NCBI RefSeq assembly: GCF_049532895.1
Contig: NZ_CP064031.1
Span: forward strand, 2,294,001-2,358,000
Direction of reading: 5' to 3'
Source of the DNA: Dyella_B acidisoli
Lineage (GTDB): Bacteria; Pseudomonadota; Gammaproteobacteria; Xanthomonadales; Rhodanobacteraceae
DNA length: 64,000 nt
Positions 51,983 to 61,071 of this stretch are shown one piece after another (within the stretch, counting starts at the first letter, position 1; every line of letters starts with the position of its first letter). The notes below the pieces were generated by a model. The model saw only the letters and a program-made list of their open reading frames with translations. It was not told the origin of the DNA and ran no database searches. Made by a program: the position numbers and the translations under genes.

Positions 51983-52504
51983 TTACCGGTTGACCTCGTC
52001 CAGCAAAGCCTTTGCCGGAACCTGCATGGTCATCGAGTAATAGGGTGCGTATCCGGTGATGGTCATGACCACCTTGCATGGAATGCTGGAGCGACCTGCA
52101 AGCAAACTGTTGACGTCGGTCTTGCTTAAAGCATGATCGGATGTACCCTCATCCAGCGTCTCGCTGAAAGTCAGCTCAGATGAATAAGCGAATGAGGGCT
52201 GCTGTCCTTTCTCCGCATGGTCTGCCGATTCGGTGATGCCTCGCATGAACCGTCGCAAGGAGAACGCGTGATCGATGGAGAAATCAGTATCTCCATCGAG
52301 GGAGCAGATCAGCCAATGTCCCACGACTGGCAACTTGTCGGTATAGGATGCAGCAAGAAAGCCGGTGTTTGAATTGAACGTGAGCTTGTATGCATAGCGC
52401 GTCTTTTCAAATCGAACGAAGCTCACGGCTGCCGGTGGCTCTTGCAGGTGCTTGACGCAGCCCGCGCAGCTCAGCATCAGCGGCAGTAACAGTAACCTTT
52501 TCAT
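51983..52504 (-). CDS. Lipoprotein, candidate immunity for the lipase effector
   Basis: 173 residues. Signal KRLLLLPLMLSCAGC with a lipobox Cys. The mature part includes SFVRFEKTRYAYKLTFNSNT, WLICSLDGDTDFSIDHAFSL and a late SIPCKVVMTITGYAPYYSMT. No family recognised. It starts just after the lipase-effector stop on the same strand. Periplasmic lipoproteins beside T6SS lipases are typically their immunity proteins. The ATG at 52504 is chosen for the signal peptide; ATG at 52513 overlaps the upstream gene. Confidence 0.7.
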   Translation of the reverse strand: MKRLLLLPLMLSCAGCVKHLQEPPAAVSFVRFEKTRYAYKLTFNSNTGFLAASYTDKLPVVGHWLICSLDGDTDFSIDHAFSLRRFMRGITESADHAEKGQQPSFAYSSELTFSETLDEGTSDHALSKTDVNSLLAGRSSIPCKVVMTITGYAPYYSMTMQVPAKALLDEVNR

Positions 52505-52508
52505 GCGA

Positions 52509-53252
52509 TCACTCATCGGAGTCGGCATTCGTCGGAGCTCCGTTCGTGTTGCTGCGAATGGACATGTACATCATGCCCGCCACCGACTTTCCATCGCCGG
52601 CGGTGGTGTTGAACAACCCTCCGGCGTCAGCGTGATGTGTATTGGAATCTACATTGATATCGGGTCCGGACGGTATCACCCAGCGCACGCCAAAATCCGC
52701 AACGTCATCTGATGAATCGGAGGTTGCCGGCGTCGCATGGACGTTGATCCAGAATTTGGCTTTGGGCGTGGTTTCCGGATGGAAAGGAATGGCGGAAAAG
52801 AGCTCGACCAGAAAACCTTTGCCCACCGGATCAAGCGTCACCAGCATCTGGACGTTGTAGCCCGCATCGACAAGCTTCCTCGAAAGATGCGCCCCGTTCC
52901 AGCCGCCCAGGCTGTGCCCGACGATATACACGGGGTTGGACTTCGTGGGAATGACATCGATGACAAACTTTTTTATGTCTGAGTCGTTGTGTATTTGGTA
53001 ATACCCAAGGTCATACGAGATATAGAGGTCTTTGCTTTTGAGGCCACCTTCCCAATTATCGAGAATGGTTTTGGGTACCTCGATATTGTGATAAGGCCCT
53101 GCGCCGTAATAAGACTCCTTATCGCCTGCGCCTCCAATAAAGAACGCTATGACCTTTTGCGACTCCGCCGGTGCACCAGTACCAGTCGTTGAACCGCTTA
53201 CCTCATACCTGGGATCAAACTCGCGCATATTGTTTTGCCATCCTTGTGCCAT
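52509..53252 (-). CDS. Alpha/beta-hydrolase effector (Tle-type lipase candidate)
   Basis: 247 residues. YIVGHSLGGWNGAHLSRKLV holds the nucleophile elbow GHSLGG (Ser about 114), preceded by a strand KVIAFFIGGAGDKESYYGAG with an oxyanion-hole GG and followed by VTLDPVGKG (acid Asp). A His (THHADAGG) near the end completes the triad. No signal peptide, as usual for T6SS cargo. The ATG at 53252 has AAAAGG nine bases upstream; the frame opens at 53291. It is divergent from vgrG and coupled to a lipoprotein gene, so an antibacterial phospholipase delivered by the VgrG spike is the likely role. Confidence 0.78.
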   Translation of the reverse strand: MAQGWQNNMREFDPRYEVSGSTTGTGAPAESQKVIAFFIGGAGDKESYYGAGPYHNIEVPKTILDNWEGGLKSKDLYISYDLGYYQIHNDSDIKKFVIDVIPTKSNPVYIVGHSLGGWNGAHLSRKLVDAGYNVQMLVTLDPVGKGFLVELFSAIPFHPETTPKAKFWINVHATPATSDSSDDVADFGVRWVIPSGPDINVDSNTHHADAGGLFNTTAGDGKSVAGMMYMSIRSNTNGAPTNADSDE

Positions 53253-53429
53253 TGTTGTGGGCCTTTTGGGAAAAGGCGAAAACATGTCCACTCATCGTAC
53301 GTCGGCGCCGAACCCCATATGCCTCTCAAGCACCGACTCCCCTTGCCGGGTATGGTAGTGGTCCCATTGAAAAATGCTACCATCCGATCACTTTAGGGAT
53401 GATATCTATTTTACAAGGAGCGTAGCCGC

Positions 53430-55262
53430 ATGACCGTAGCCATGACGATCACCTCGGCCAAGTGCGACGACCTGTATTTCATTGAATTGAACGCGGAAGA
53501 ACAACTGGGCGAACTCTTCAAATTTCGCGTCAAGTTTGAATCCCAGGACTCGAATATCGACCTCAGCGCACTGCTCGGTTCGCCGATGACTGTGACGTTG
53601 ACCACAGAAAACGGCTTCATCCGCTATTTCAACGGTATTGTCTGCGAGGCGGCGCAAACCGGCGTCTCGTCGATCGAAAATCTGGTGTATGCGCAATATT
53701 CCGTCACGCTGGTGCCTAAACTCTGGCTGCTGGGGCAGATGGTGGATTGTCGCATTTTCACCAACATGACCACGTCGGACATTATCAAGCAGCTGTTGAC
53801 CGAGTCCGGCTATAGCGACATCAAGCTGAGCCTTACCGGCAATTACACCCCACGCGAGTATTGCGTGCAGTACCGCGAAGATTGCCTGAGCTTTGTCCAT
53901 CGTCTCATGGAGCAGGACGGCATCTATTACTACTTCACCCATGACGAGAGCACGCACACCATGGTGCTGGCTGATAGCCTGGGTGCGCATTCTGCGACAG
54001 ACGGTTTCGCCTTGGTGCCTTATGCGTCCCAGGTCGATAGCGTGCTGCGTAAACAGGCGACGATCAGCAGCTTCGCTTCGGCGCGTGGCGTGGATGCGGC
54101 CACCTTCAAGCTGACCGACTACAACCCTTTGAAGCCGAAGGCATCGTTACTCTCGTCGGATACCACCGAGGGCCATCAGCCGGAGATCAACTACAGCGTA
54201 TTTGATTTCCCGGGCGCACACGGTGACACGGCCCTGGGCCAGCACTATGCCAACGTGCGTGCCGAAGCGTTTACCGCTTCCCGCTCGAAATACATGGCGA
54301 GGACCGAGGCTTGCAGTGCGCAGATAGGCGGCCTTTTCACGCTGACCCATTTCCCGCGTCTGGAACTCAATCAGGAATATCTGATCATTGGCACAAAGAC
54401 GTATATGCATGGCGGTGGCCGTGCTTCGGGTAGTGGTAGCTCGCAGTCCTTCCAATGCTATTTCGACGCGCTCGAAAGTCGCATTCCTTTTCGCAAGGAA
54501 ATCGAGACCGAAAAGCCGAAGATCGTTGGCCTGCAGACCGCGGTGGTCACCGGCAGCAAAACCGATGAGGACATCGCGGTCGATCAATACGGCCGAGTGG
54601 AGGTCACTTTCCACTGGAACACGCCGGATAAGAAAAATGCCAAATGCTCCTGCCCGGTGCGCGTGGCGACGTCTTGGGCTGGCAAGAATTGGGGCGCCAT
54701 CAGCATTCCACGCGTAGGCCAGGAAGTTGTGGTGAGTTTTCTGGAGGGCGACCCGGAACGCCCATTGATTATCGGCAGCGTCTACAACGCAAGCAACATG
54801 CCACCATACAGCCTGCCCGATAACAAGACACGCAGCGGCGTCATCAGCCGCAGTCTGCTAGGCACGGCAGCAGATGCCAATGAATTGCGTTTTGAAGACA
54901 AGAAAGGAAGCGAAGATTTCTTCATGCATGCACAGAAAGACATGCATCAAGAGGTTGAAAACGATCTGGTGGTAACGATCGACCACAACGAAACAGTCAC
55001 TATCAAGAACGACCGTTCGCATTCGATAGGCAACAACGATACACAGAACATCAAGCAGAACTACACCTTGACCGCGGGCTCGCAGCTTCAGCTGGTTTGC
55101 GGCTCGGCAAGCATCACCCTGAAAAGCAGCGGCGAGGTCGAGATCAACGGTGTCAATCTCACGATCAACGGGCAATCGCAGGTTGGCATCAAAGGGGCAA
55201 TGACCAGCATCGAGGGCAGCGGTGAGATGCAGGTTTCCGGTGGCCTCATCATGATCGGTTGA
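53430..55262 (+). CDS. vgrG: Type VI secretion spike protein VgrG
   Basis: 610 residues, ordinary VgrG without an enzymatic extension. The gp27-like head starts at the N-terminus and includes YCVQYREDCLSFVHRLMEQD then GIYYYF. The gp5 OB fold has DQYGRVEVTFHW, CPVRVATSWAGKNWGAISIP, RVGQEVVVSFLEGDPERPLI and IGSVYNASNMPPY. A beta-helix needle of repeats follows (ETVTIKNDRSHSIGNNDTQN). It trimerises to form the spike that carries PAAR and effectors. AAGGAG nine bases before the ATG. The core T6SS genes (tss) are not in this window, so this is an orphan vgrG island. Confidence 0.95.
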   Translation: MTVAMTITSAKCDDLYFIELNAEEQLGELFKFRVKFESQDSNIDLSALLGSPMTVTLTTENGFIRYFNGIVCEAAQTGVSSIENLVYAQYSVTLVPKLWLLGQMVDCRIFTNMTTSDIIKQLLTESGYSDIKLSLTGNYTPREYCVQYREDCLSFVHRLMEQDGIYYYFTHDESTHTMVLADSLGAHSATDGFALVPYASQVDSVLRKQATISSFASARGVDAATFKLTDYNPLKPKASLLSSDTTEGHQPEINYSVFDFPGAHGDTALGQHYANVRAEAFTASRSKYMARTEACSAQIGGLFTLTHFPRLELNQEYLIIGTKTYMHGGGRASGSGSSQSFQCYFDALESRIPFRKEIETEKPKIVGLQTAVVTGSKTDEDIAVDQYGRVEVTFHWNTPDKKNAKCSCPVRVATSWAGKNWGAISIPRVGQEVVVSFLEGDPERPLIIGSVYNASNMPPYSLPDNKTRSGVISRSLLGTAADANELRFEDKKGSEDFFMHAQKDMHQEVENDLVVTIDHNETVTIKNDRSHSIGNNDTQNIKQNYTLTAGSQLQLVCGSASITLKSSGEVEINGVNLTINGQSQVGIKGAMTSIEGSGEMQVSGGLIMIG

Positions 55263-55301
55263 GCACGTTCCATGCTAACGGTCATGCAAGGAGCGCTGGA
55301 T

Positions 55302-55796
55302 ATGGAACTCTCCGCGCCTGCTTTGGGTTGCCTCCAATCCGGCATGGCTCCACGGCCCGCCGTGCGCACTTTGCTCGATCGCGGGCATAGTTTTGATGCC
55401 TTGAAGCTGATAGCGCGACTATTGCCAAAGATCTACGTGGTGGCCTGGTTATGCGATTGCACGCGCGACATTCCGCTCGAATGGAATGATCGGGCTGGTG
55501 TGGTCCTGGCGAATGCGTGGGTGCGCGAGCCGAATGAAACGCATCGTTATGCAGCGCTGAATTTCTGGACGGCGGACCAAAAACGCACCCTTGGTGCCTG
55601 GTTGGCCGCTGCGACGGGCTGGTCCGGTGGCAGCATGACGCCGCCTGGGGCAGCGGCAGTGCCGCCGCCGGACCAAATGACCGCGCTGGCGGCCATGGCC
55701 GTCATCAACAAATTGTCCATGTTGGATAGCGCAGCCTTTGAGCGCCGTCGCGAAGCTTTTGTAGAGCGAGTCATTCATTTGTTGCCTGATGCGTAG
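55302..55796 (+). CDS. VgrG-associated protein, possible adaptor (DUF6931-like)
   Basis: 164 residues, helical. DRGHSFDALKLIARLLPKIY, VVAWLCDCTRD, RYAALNFWTADQKRTLGAWL, then a Gly/Pro-rich turn and a helix AALAAMAVINKL. The LDAL...LP...VWW.C pattern resembles proteins of the DUF6931 type found beside VgrG/PAAR genes. The ATG at 55302 is strongly preferred because AAGGAG stands eight bases upstream; the frame opens at 55272. It follows vgrG by 39 bases, so co-expression and a cargo-loading role are plausible. Confidence 0.65.
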   Translation: MELSAPALGCLQSGMAPRPAVRTLLDRGHSFDALKLIARLLPKIYVVAWLCDCTRDIPLEWNDRAGVVLANAWVREPNETHRYAALNFWTADQKRTLGAWLAAATGWSGGSMTPPGAAAVPPPDQMTALAAMAVINKLSMLDSAAFERRREAFVERVIHLLPDA

Positions 55797-55927
55797 CTGC
55801 TCAATCAAATCGCTCGCATCCTGAGCCCTCTGCGAGTGAGTCAGGGGCTAGGGTTCATCCTAGTGGGCAGGGGTTTGCCCTGATGCTTCAATAAGAAACA
55901 CGATCCAACCATGTGGAGATGGCAGAC

Positions 55928-55984
55928 ATGATCCCTCGCGTCTCTGCAGACATTCAACCATTTTCGGAGGTGCGCCATGATTAA
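55928..55984 (+). CDS. 18-codon micro-ORF overlapping the next one
   Basis: An ATG with GGAG nine bases upstream opens IPRVSADIQPFSEVRHD and stops at TAA 55982-55984, overlapping the next micro-ORF by eight bases. Its last codons contain the ribosome site of that ORF. It could serve as a translational-coupling leader. Expression is not shown. Confidence 0.35.
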   Translation: MIPRVSADIQPFSEVRHD

Positions 55985-56039
55985 TACCGATGATCTGAAG
56001 CACTTTTTCGGATTGTTTATCAGCTGGCTATTGCCGTAA
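55977..56039 (+). CDS. 20-aa hydrophobic micro-protein candidate
   Basis: ATG preceded by CGGAGG at six bases, a strong ribosome site, opens INTDDLKHFFGLFISWLLP and stops at 56037-56039. The C-terminal part is hydrophobic and membrane-prone. It sits between the VgrG-associated gene and a strong UUCG terminator, so it would be transcribed with that unit. No homologue is known to me. Confidence 0.45.
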   Translation: MINTDDLKHFFGLFISWLLP

Positions 56040-56058
56040 GCCTCGTATTGAGGTTGTC

Positions 56059-56089
56059 GTGCGTGCCCTTCGGGGCGCGCATTTTTTTG
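56059..56089 (+). terminator. Rho-independent terminator with UUCG loop
   Basis: A ten-base-pair stem (GTGCGTGCCC / GGGCGCGCAT, with two wobble pairs) closed by TTCG and followed by seven T residues (TTTTTTT). It ends the vgrG unit. Confidence 0.85.
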
Positions 56090-56155
56090 AGCGAAAAATG
56101 GTCCGCTATCAGTTGGCCACGCCTTGCCTCACTCAGAAAGACTCAAGAGATCGCT

Positions 56156-56554
56156 ATGATGTTCCGCAAATCATCTCTCGTTTTTTGCACCGTCATCTGT
56201 ATCGCCGCATTTCATGCAAGCGCACAGGAGAGTGCGGAGTTCAGCGCATGCCTGGATCAAGCCGCTGGCGCTTCCGGGGCAATGTTGGAATGCCATAAGG
56301 CTGAAGTCGGCAGATGGGACCCGAGACTGAATGCGGCCTATCAGACCCTTCTGCATAGGTACAAGGATAAGGAGCGGGCTCAATTGCAACAAGAACAGAG
56401 AGCATGGCTCAAGCATCATTTGAGCGAGACCCACCGCCTGGCTGCACAACCGGAGGATATTGGGGACGCTGCATTCTTACAGTCGGAGAGTTTTGAGTTG
56501 GATGACTTGATCAAGCGAACGTTGGCGCTTGAGAAGCTCGTCAACGAGAAGTGA
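56156..56554 (+). CDS. LprI/DUF1311-family secreted protein
   Basis: 132 residues. Signal peptide (FRKSSLVFCTVICIAAFHAS then AQ). The mature part EFSACLDQAAGASGAMLECH, LNAAYQTLLHRYKDKERAQL and QQEQRAWLKHHLSE is the lysozyme-inhibitor LprI (DUF1311) pattern: two Cys, N..Y..L.........L...Q..W. Periplasmic; in other bacteria it inhibits lysozyme. The twin ATGs at 56156/56159 give the start, with AAGAGAT upstream. A 55-base piece of this gene, with two mismatches, occurs at 62940-62994. Confidence 0.75.
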   Translation: MMFRKSSLVFCTVICIAAFHASAQESAEFSACLDQAAGASGAMLECHKAEVGRWDPRLNAAYQTLLHRYKDKERAQLQQEQRAWLKHHLSETHRLAAQPEDIGDAAFLQSESFELDDLIKRTLALEKLVNEK

Positions 56555-56791
56555 TCTGATGCGGGTACCCAGGCATTGCGAATACCGAGCCGTACCTTCA
56601 CCGCCGTCTCCTGTCATGCGCAGGCGTGGCCGAAGTCACAAGTTTTGAGTTTGCATCACTAAAAATCTTCATCGCCAAGTTATAGCGATTAGGGACTGTT
56701 ATCGAGGCTCAACTCCTCCTCCGACCCTGGAAGTCGGTTCTAAATACCGACTGCAGCGCTGGATGGGCCGCCCTGATATACATAACGAGAT
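56555..56791. other. Intergenic region
   Basis: Between the convergent LprI-like and DipZ genes. No gene or clear terminator is seen. Confidence 0.4.
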
Positions 56792-58516
56792 TCAGCCGAA
56801 GGTAAAGGCATAAGCCAGCACGCCAGGATCGAGGAAGGTGATTTCGAACGTGTGCTCATCACCGCTGCCATGGGCTTGTCGCACGAGCTGGTAGAGGCGT
56901 TGCGCAGTGACGGTGCCGTTACCATCCGCATCAATGTCTACGCCATGGTCGACACCGGGCGCCTTGTCGTCGATCAGCACGCGAAAACGCACGGGCTTAG
57001 CGCCATCGCTAGGTCCCAGCACCAGGTGCAAGTCGCGACCACGGAAGCGATAGACGATGCGTCCGTTGGCGCTGTCGAGCTGCGCATTTTCTTCGCTCAC
57101 TATCCAGCGTCCATCGAGCGCCCACTGATTGGCTATCAGTGTCTGAGGTGCGTGATACGCCGAGCTGCTGTCTTGCACGATCTGGCCACCGGTAAAGTTC
57201 TGGGCACGCGCATAGCCAAGGTAGGTTTCCGGCGAGCGCGTGGCAACGCCAGAGCCAGTAGCTTCTGCACCTTGTGCATTCGGCTCCACATAGCCGCCAG
57301 GCAGGTTCTTTTGACCTGCCTCGGTGAGCAGCTGTCGGATCACGTCTTCGCTCTCGTTGTATCCACCTTCGCCAAAATGGTGATGGCGGATACGTCCCTG
57401 CGTGTCGATGAAATAGTGCGCGGGCCAGTACTCGTTGTCGAAGCCCTTCCAGATGGCGTAGTGGTTGTCGAGTGCGACTGGGTAGTCGACGCCGAGGTCT
57501 TTTACGGCGTTGATAACGTTGTGCGGATCTTTCTCGAAGGCGAACTCCGGCGCGTGCACGCCGATCACTAGCAGGCCGTAATCTTTGTACTTGTCTGCCC
57601 AGCTACGCACATAAGGCAGTGCGCGAATGCAGTTGATGCAGGAGTAGGTCCAGAAGTCGACCAGTACTACTTTGCCGCGCAGCAATTGCGCCGTGAGCGG
57701 AGGGCTGTTGAGCCATTGGCTAGCGCCATCAAGCGAGGGCAGCTCACCTTCCACCGGTAGTGGCGTGCCGGCTTTGACGACGGCTTGCGCGGGAGGGGCA
57801 GGGTGCGCGGCATCGATCAGCTTCTGTTCGATGCTGCTAGTGCTCGCCAGTGATACGCGAGTCAGTAATCCAGTATCCAGCCCCAGTGCGATGGCGACGA
57901 CGCCGGCCAACACCAACGCACCCAGCACGCGACGCACCCATTCACCTGCACCGAGTGAGCGCTTCATCAAAGCGAATACTCGTCCACCAACGACGAGCGC
58001 CAGCGCAAGCGATGTCGCAGCACCTGCGGCATAGGTGAGCAGCAAGAAGGTGGTCTGAACACTGGCTCCGTTGAGCGCCGCGCCGGTGAGCAATAGACCC
58101 AGGATCGGACCTGCGCACGGCGCCCACAGCAATCCTGTGGCTACGCCAAGCCCCGCCGCCGAGAGCACCGAATCATTCTCGCCGTTGCCGCCTTGAGAGA
58201 GCTTGTTGCCAAGCGTTACGAATGGACGGCTAATCCATTCGGCGAAGTGATTGGAAAGCAAGGTGAGGCCAAGCACGGCGAGCACAGCCAAGGCGACGAT
58301 GCGGCCATATTGATTGGCGTGAACCGCCCAGCCGCCACCCACGGCAGCCAGCGTGGCGACCACTGCGAAAGTGAGCGCCATACCCACCAGCATGGGCAGC
58401 CCGTTGCGTACGAACGGACGGTCCGCACGCGCGAAGACGAAGGGCAGTACCGGCAGGATGCACGGACTGAGAATGGTCAGTGCACCGCCGAGGTAAGCAA
58501 GGATAAGTAAGAGCAT
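56792..58516 (-). CDS. dipZ: DipZ-type cytochrome c biogenesis/thioredoxin fusion protein
   Basis: 574 residues. The N-terminal CcdA/DsbD-like membrane domain has about six TM helices, GALTILSPCILPVLPFVFAR and GLLWAPCAGPILGLLLTGAA carrying the paired Cys. A thioredoxin-like domain follows: VLVDFWTYSCINCIRALPYV with the CxxC. A C-terminal beta domain (FTGGQIVQDSSSAYHAPQTL, LDGRWIVSEENAQL) is typical of DipZ. It moves reducing power across the inner membrane to periplasmic partners. The ATG at 58516 begins the first helix; an earlier start at 58600 is possible. Confidence 0.9.
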   Translation of the reverse strand: MLLLILAYLGGALTILSPCILPVLPFVFARADRPFVRNGLPMLVGMALTFAVVATLAAVGGGWAVHANQYGRIVALAVLAVLGLTLLSNHFAEWISRPFVTLGNKLSQGGNGENDSVLSAAGLGVATGLLWAPCAGPILGLLLTGAALNGASVQTTFLLLTYAAGAATSLALALVVGGRVFALMKRSLGAGEWVRRVLGALVLAGVVAIALGLDTGLLTRVSLASTSSIEQKLIDAAHPAPPAQAVVKAGTPLPVEGELPSLDGASQWLNSPPLTAQLLRGKVVLVDFWTYSCINCIRALPYVRSWADKYKDYGLLVIGVHAPEFAFEKDPHNVINAVKDLGVDYPVALDNHYAIWKGFDNEYWPAHYFIDTQGRIRHHHFGEGGYNESEDVIRQLLTEAGQKNLPGGYVEPNAQGAEATGSGVATRSPETYLGYARAQNFTGGQIVQDSSSAYHAPQTLIANQWALDGRWIVSEENAQLDSANGRIVYRFRGRDLHLVLGPSDGAKPVRFRVLIDDKAPGVDHGVDIDADGNGTVTAQRLYQLVRQAHGSGDEHTFEITFLDPGVLAYAFTFG

Positions 58517-58616
58517 GCTGGCGACATCCGAGGTGGATTCATGGAGCGATTTGCGCGGCTTATAAGTGCGCATCTGCGACGGGGACGGACATGCCCCCAT
58601 CGCAGACGATCAGTAA

Positions 58617-59375
58617 TCAGTTGATCTGCTTTGCGGCAGCCTCGATCACGCGAGCGATGGCAGCCGGCTTAGAGATAAAAGCAGCATGACTTCCTGCAAC
58701 TTCGGTGACCTTGGCACCCGAACGTTGATACATCCAGCGTTGCAACTGGGGACTGACGACACGATCCTCGGTGGTCAGGATGGCGTAGCTGGGCTTGGTG
58801 CGCCATGCCGCCACGGAGATAGGCGTGCCCATCGCTTTCTGCGCGAGCGGCTGTTGTGAATCCGCCAGGAACTGCGCCTCTGCTGCGGGAAGATCCGCTG
58901 CATAGGTCGCACGGAATTTCGCTGCGGGGATATAGAAGTACTGGTCCGGAGTTGCGCGCATCGCGTCGTTTGGCGCGGCGAACTTCGACAGCAGTTGACC
59001 ACCGGCTTCACCCGCATCGGGTTGGAGTGCGGAGACATAGACGAGTGCACTGACTTTCGGATCGGCACCTGCTTCCGTGATCACCGAGCCGCCATAGCTA
59101 TGGCCGACCAGTACAACAGGGCCATTCTGTTGATCCAAAACGCGCTTGGTGGCATCGACGTCTTCGGCAAGTCCAGTGAGTGGCTCCTGCACGATGGTTA
59201 CGTGGAAACCATCCTTGGTCAGGATGTCGTGAACGGCACGCCAGCCGGAGCCGTCCACCAGTGCACCATGAACAATGACGATATCTTTTGCAGCCGGCTG
59301 CGGTGCGGCGTGTACAACCGTGCCGCCCAGTGCGAGCAGAACGGCAACGGCGATCTTCTTTCGTAGTGTGAGCAT
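58617..59375 (-). CDS. Secreted alpha/beta hydrolase
   Basis: 252 residues. Signal peptide (LRKKIAVAVLLALGGTVVHA). IVIVHGALVDGSGWRAVHDI has the oxyanion HG, VVLVGHSYGGSVITEAGADP the nucleophile GHSYGG, and EVAGSHAAFISKP the catalytic His. The sequence is close to small esterases annotated as salicylate esterase-like or EstC-like hydrolases. The ATG at 59375 has GGAG six bases upstream. The substrate is unknown. It lies 100 bases before DipZ on the same strand; the regulator at 59986 could control both it and the monooxygenase. Confidence 0.88.
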   Translation of the reverse strand: MLTLRKKIAVAVLLALGGTVVHAAPQPAAKDIVIVHGALVDGSGWRAVHDILTKDGFHVTIVQEPLTGLAEDVDATKRVLDQQNGPVVLVGHSYGGSVITEAGADPKVSALVYVSALQPDAGEAGGQLLSKFAAPNDAMRATPDQYFYIPAAKFRATYAADLPAAEAQFLADSQQPLAQKAMGTPISVAAWRTKPSYAILTTEDRVVSPQLQRWMYQRSGAKVTEVAGSHAAFISKPAAIARVIEAAAKQIN

Positions 59376-59568
59376 TTCAATCTCCAAAAGTGTTTTGGTT
59401 TGCTCGACGTTGTGATTCAGCTAATGGCTGTTCGGCAAACATGGAGCAGTAGTGGTTGTGTGTAAAAGAGCGCCCCGGTACCCGTGCTTGTCCGGCCAGC
59501 TCGAACTGGCCGTGTCATGCGGACGCTTTGGTTGCGTTTGTGCGCAGGCGTACCGGGGTGCAAAGACA

Positions 59569-59874
59569 TCAGGGCAGTTCGTTCTTCATCGCCAGGACGT
59601 CGATCGGTTCCACCGACGGTGCGTTGGCTAGCAATTCGCTGGCACGCGACATCAAGGCCTTGGCCATATCGCCGTTCAGATGCGCTTGACGGTTGGCTTC
59701 ATTTGCAAAGGCATCGAAGACGCCAAACGTCGTAGGCGACAACTTGATGGCGAACCAAATCGGCGTTCCCGCCTCTCGATTCGTCAATTCCAGGCCGGCA
59801 GCAAGGAAGTCTGCAACCGCCTGCTCTTTGCCCGGCTTCGCTTCGAGCCGGACGAACAATCCGCATTTGACCAT
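59569..59874 (-). CDS. Antibiotic biosynthesis monooxygenase (ABM)-domain protein
   Basis: 101 residues, a ferredoxin-like dimeric fold: CGLFVRLEAKPGKEQAVADF, LAAGLELTNREAGTPIWFAI, FGVFDAFANEANRQAHLNGD and MAKALMSRASELLANAPSVE. It resembles the ABM/YgiN quinol monooxygenase group. GGAG twelve bases before the ATG. Divergently transcribed from the AraC-type regulator at 59986, a common regulator-target layout. Confidence 0.88.
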   Translation of the reverse strand: MVKCGLFVRLEAKPGKEQAVADFLAAGLELTNREAGTPIWFAIKLSPTTFGVFDAFANEANRQAHLNGDMAKALMSRASELLANAPSVEPIDVLAMKNELP

Positions 59875-59985
59875 CGTCGTTTCTCCAGTATTTGGCTTGG
59901 GTGGGCTGCGCAGTGGGCGAAACTTTACAAACGAGGTCCCCGGGCAGATACTGACTCGATTGACATCTTTGATATCGATCGTGCC

Positions 59986-60948
59986 ATGCGTATTTACATA
60001 CTTGCCCTGGAGGGCATGTTCGACACCGGTCTGGCGACGGTGCTCGACGCACTGACGACGGCCAACACACTCGCGCAATGGACGGGCATGTCTACGCCGG
60101 GTTTTGACGTCACCGTGATGGGAGTGCGTCCCCAAGTGCACACCGCGCTCGGGCTGCAGGTGCCAGTGCACGAAATTGCTGACGCGCCGATCCCCGATTG
60201 GGTCATCGTGCCGGCGCTCGCCGACATCGTGCCCGAGCGATTGTTACCTACGCTTGCACGCGATGATGTTGTGGATGCGCTTGACGTCCTGCGTCGATGG
60301 CGCGATGCAGGTGCTCGTCTTGCGGCAGCGTGTACCGGTACTTTCATACTGGCCGAAAGCGGTCTGCTCGATGGACGCGAAGCCACGACAACCTGGTGGC
60401 TCACGCCAGTGTTCCGTCAGCGCTATCCGGATGTACACCTGGATGTGCATCGCCTTGTCGTGCCAAGTGGCATGATGGTGACGGCGGGTGCGGCGCTCAG
60501 TCATCTCGACCTTGCGCTTTGGTTGATTCGCAACAACAGCCCTGAACTTGCGGCGCTCGTCGCCAAATATCTTGTATTCGATACGCGACTGTCGCAGTCG
60601 GGTTATGTGATTTCCGATCACGTCGCCCATTCCGATCCTTTGATCGAGCGTTTCGACCGTTGGGTACGGGAACATCTCGACTCGACACTCGCGCTCGATT
60701 CGATTGCTGAAGCGCTAGGAACCAGCAAGCGCACGTTGTCACGACGTCTCGATAGCGTGCTAGGCAAGACGCCGGTTGAATACATTCAAGATTTGCGCAT
60801 CGAACGTGCTGTCCATTTGCTGAAAACCAGCAAGCACAGTGTCGATCAGATTGCCGAACAGATTGGTTATGCGGACGGCGTGACGCTGCGCACGCTGCTG
60901 CGCCGGCGGCTTGGAAAAGGTATACGAGAGTTACGGCCGCGGGAGTGA
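59986..60948 (+). CDS. AraC-family regulator with DJ-1/PfpI-like domain (GlxA type)
   Basis: 320 residues. The N-terminal about 190 residues form a DJ-1/PfpI-like amidotransferase fold (ILALEGMFDTGLATVLDALT, WVIVPALADIVPERLL, RLAAACTGTFILAESGLLDG). The Cys sits in the nucleophile-elbow position (AACTGTFIL). The C-terminal AraC HTH pair: DSTLALDSIAEALGTSKRTL, SRRLDSVLGKTPVEYIQDLR, IAEQIGYADGVTLRTLLRRR. The ATG at 59986 is chosen; the frame opens at 59680 inside the divergent gene. It probably activates or represses the divergent monooxygenase gene. Confidence 0.9.
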   Translation: MRIYILALEGMFDTGLATVLDALTTANTLAQWTGMSTPGFDVTVMGVRPQVHTALGLQVPVHEIADAPIPDWVIVPALADIVPERLLPTLARDDVVDALDVLRRWRDAGARLAAACTGTFILAESGLLDGREATTTWWLTPVFRQRYPDVHLDVHRLVVPSGMMVTAGAALSHLDLALWLIRNNSPELAALVAKYLVFDTRLSQSGYVISDHVAHSDPLIERFDRWVREHLDSTLALDSIAEALGTSKRTLSRRLDSVLGKTPVEYIQDLRIERAVHLLKTSKHSVDQIAEQIGYADGVTLRTLLRRRLGKGIRELRPRE

Positions 60949-61071
60949 AATTCCAACGCATCTTGGGGTTCCACGCGTTCCAGCCCTAAAGGCCGCACCT
61001 ATGGCGAGCAGGGCGGTCGCCGCCAAAACAGGCGCCGCCCTCCATCATCAGTCGCTGGTTGCTGTCGAGTA

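Noticed and set aside
59680..59985. N-terminal extension of the AraC-type regulator
   Set aside because: It overlaps the divergent monooxygenase gene in antisense and does not resemble the family; the start at 59986 gives the normal length.
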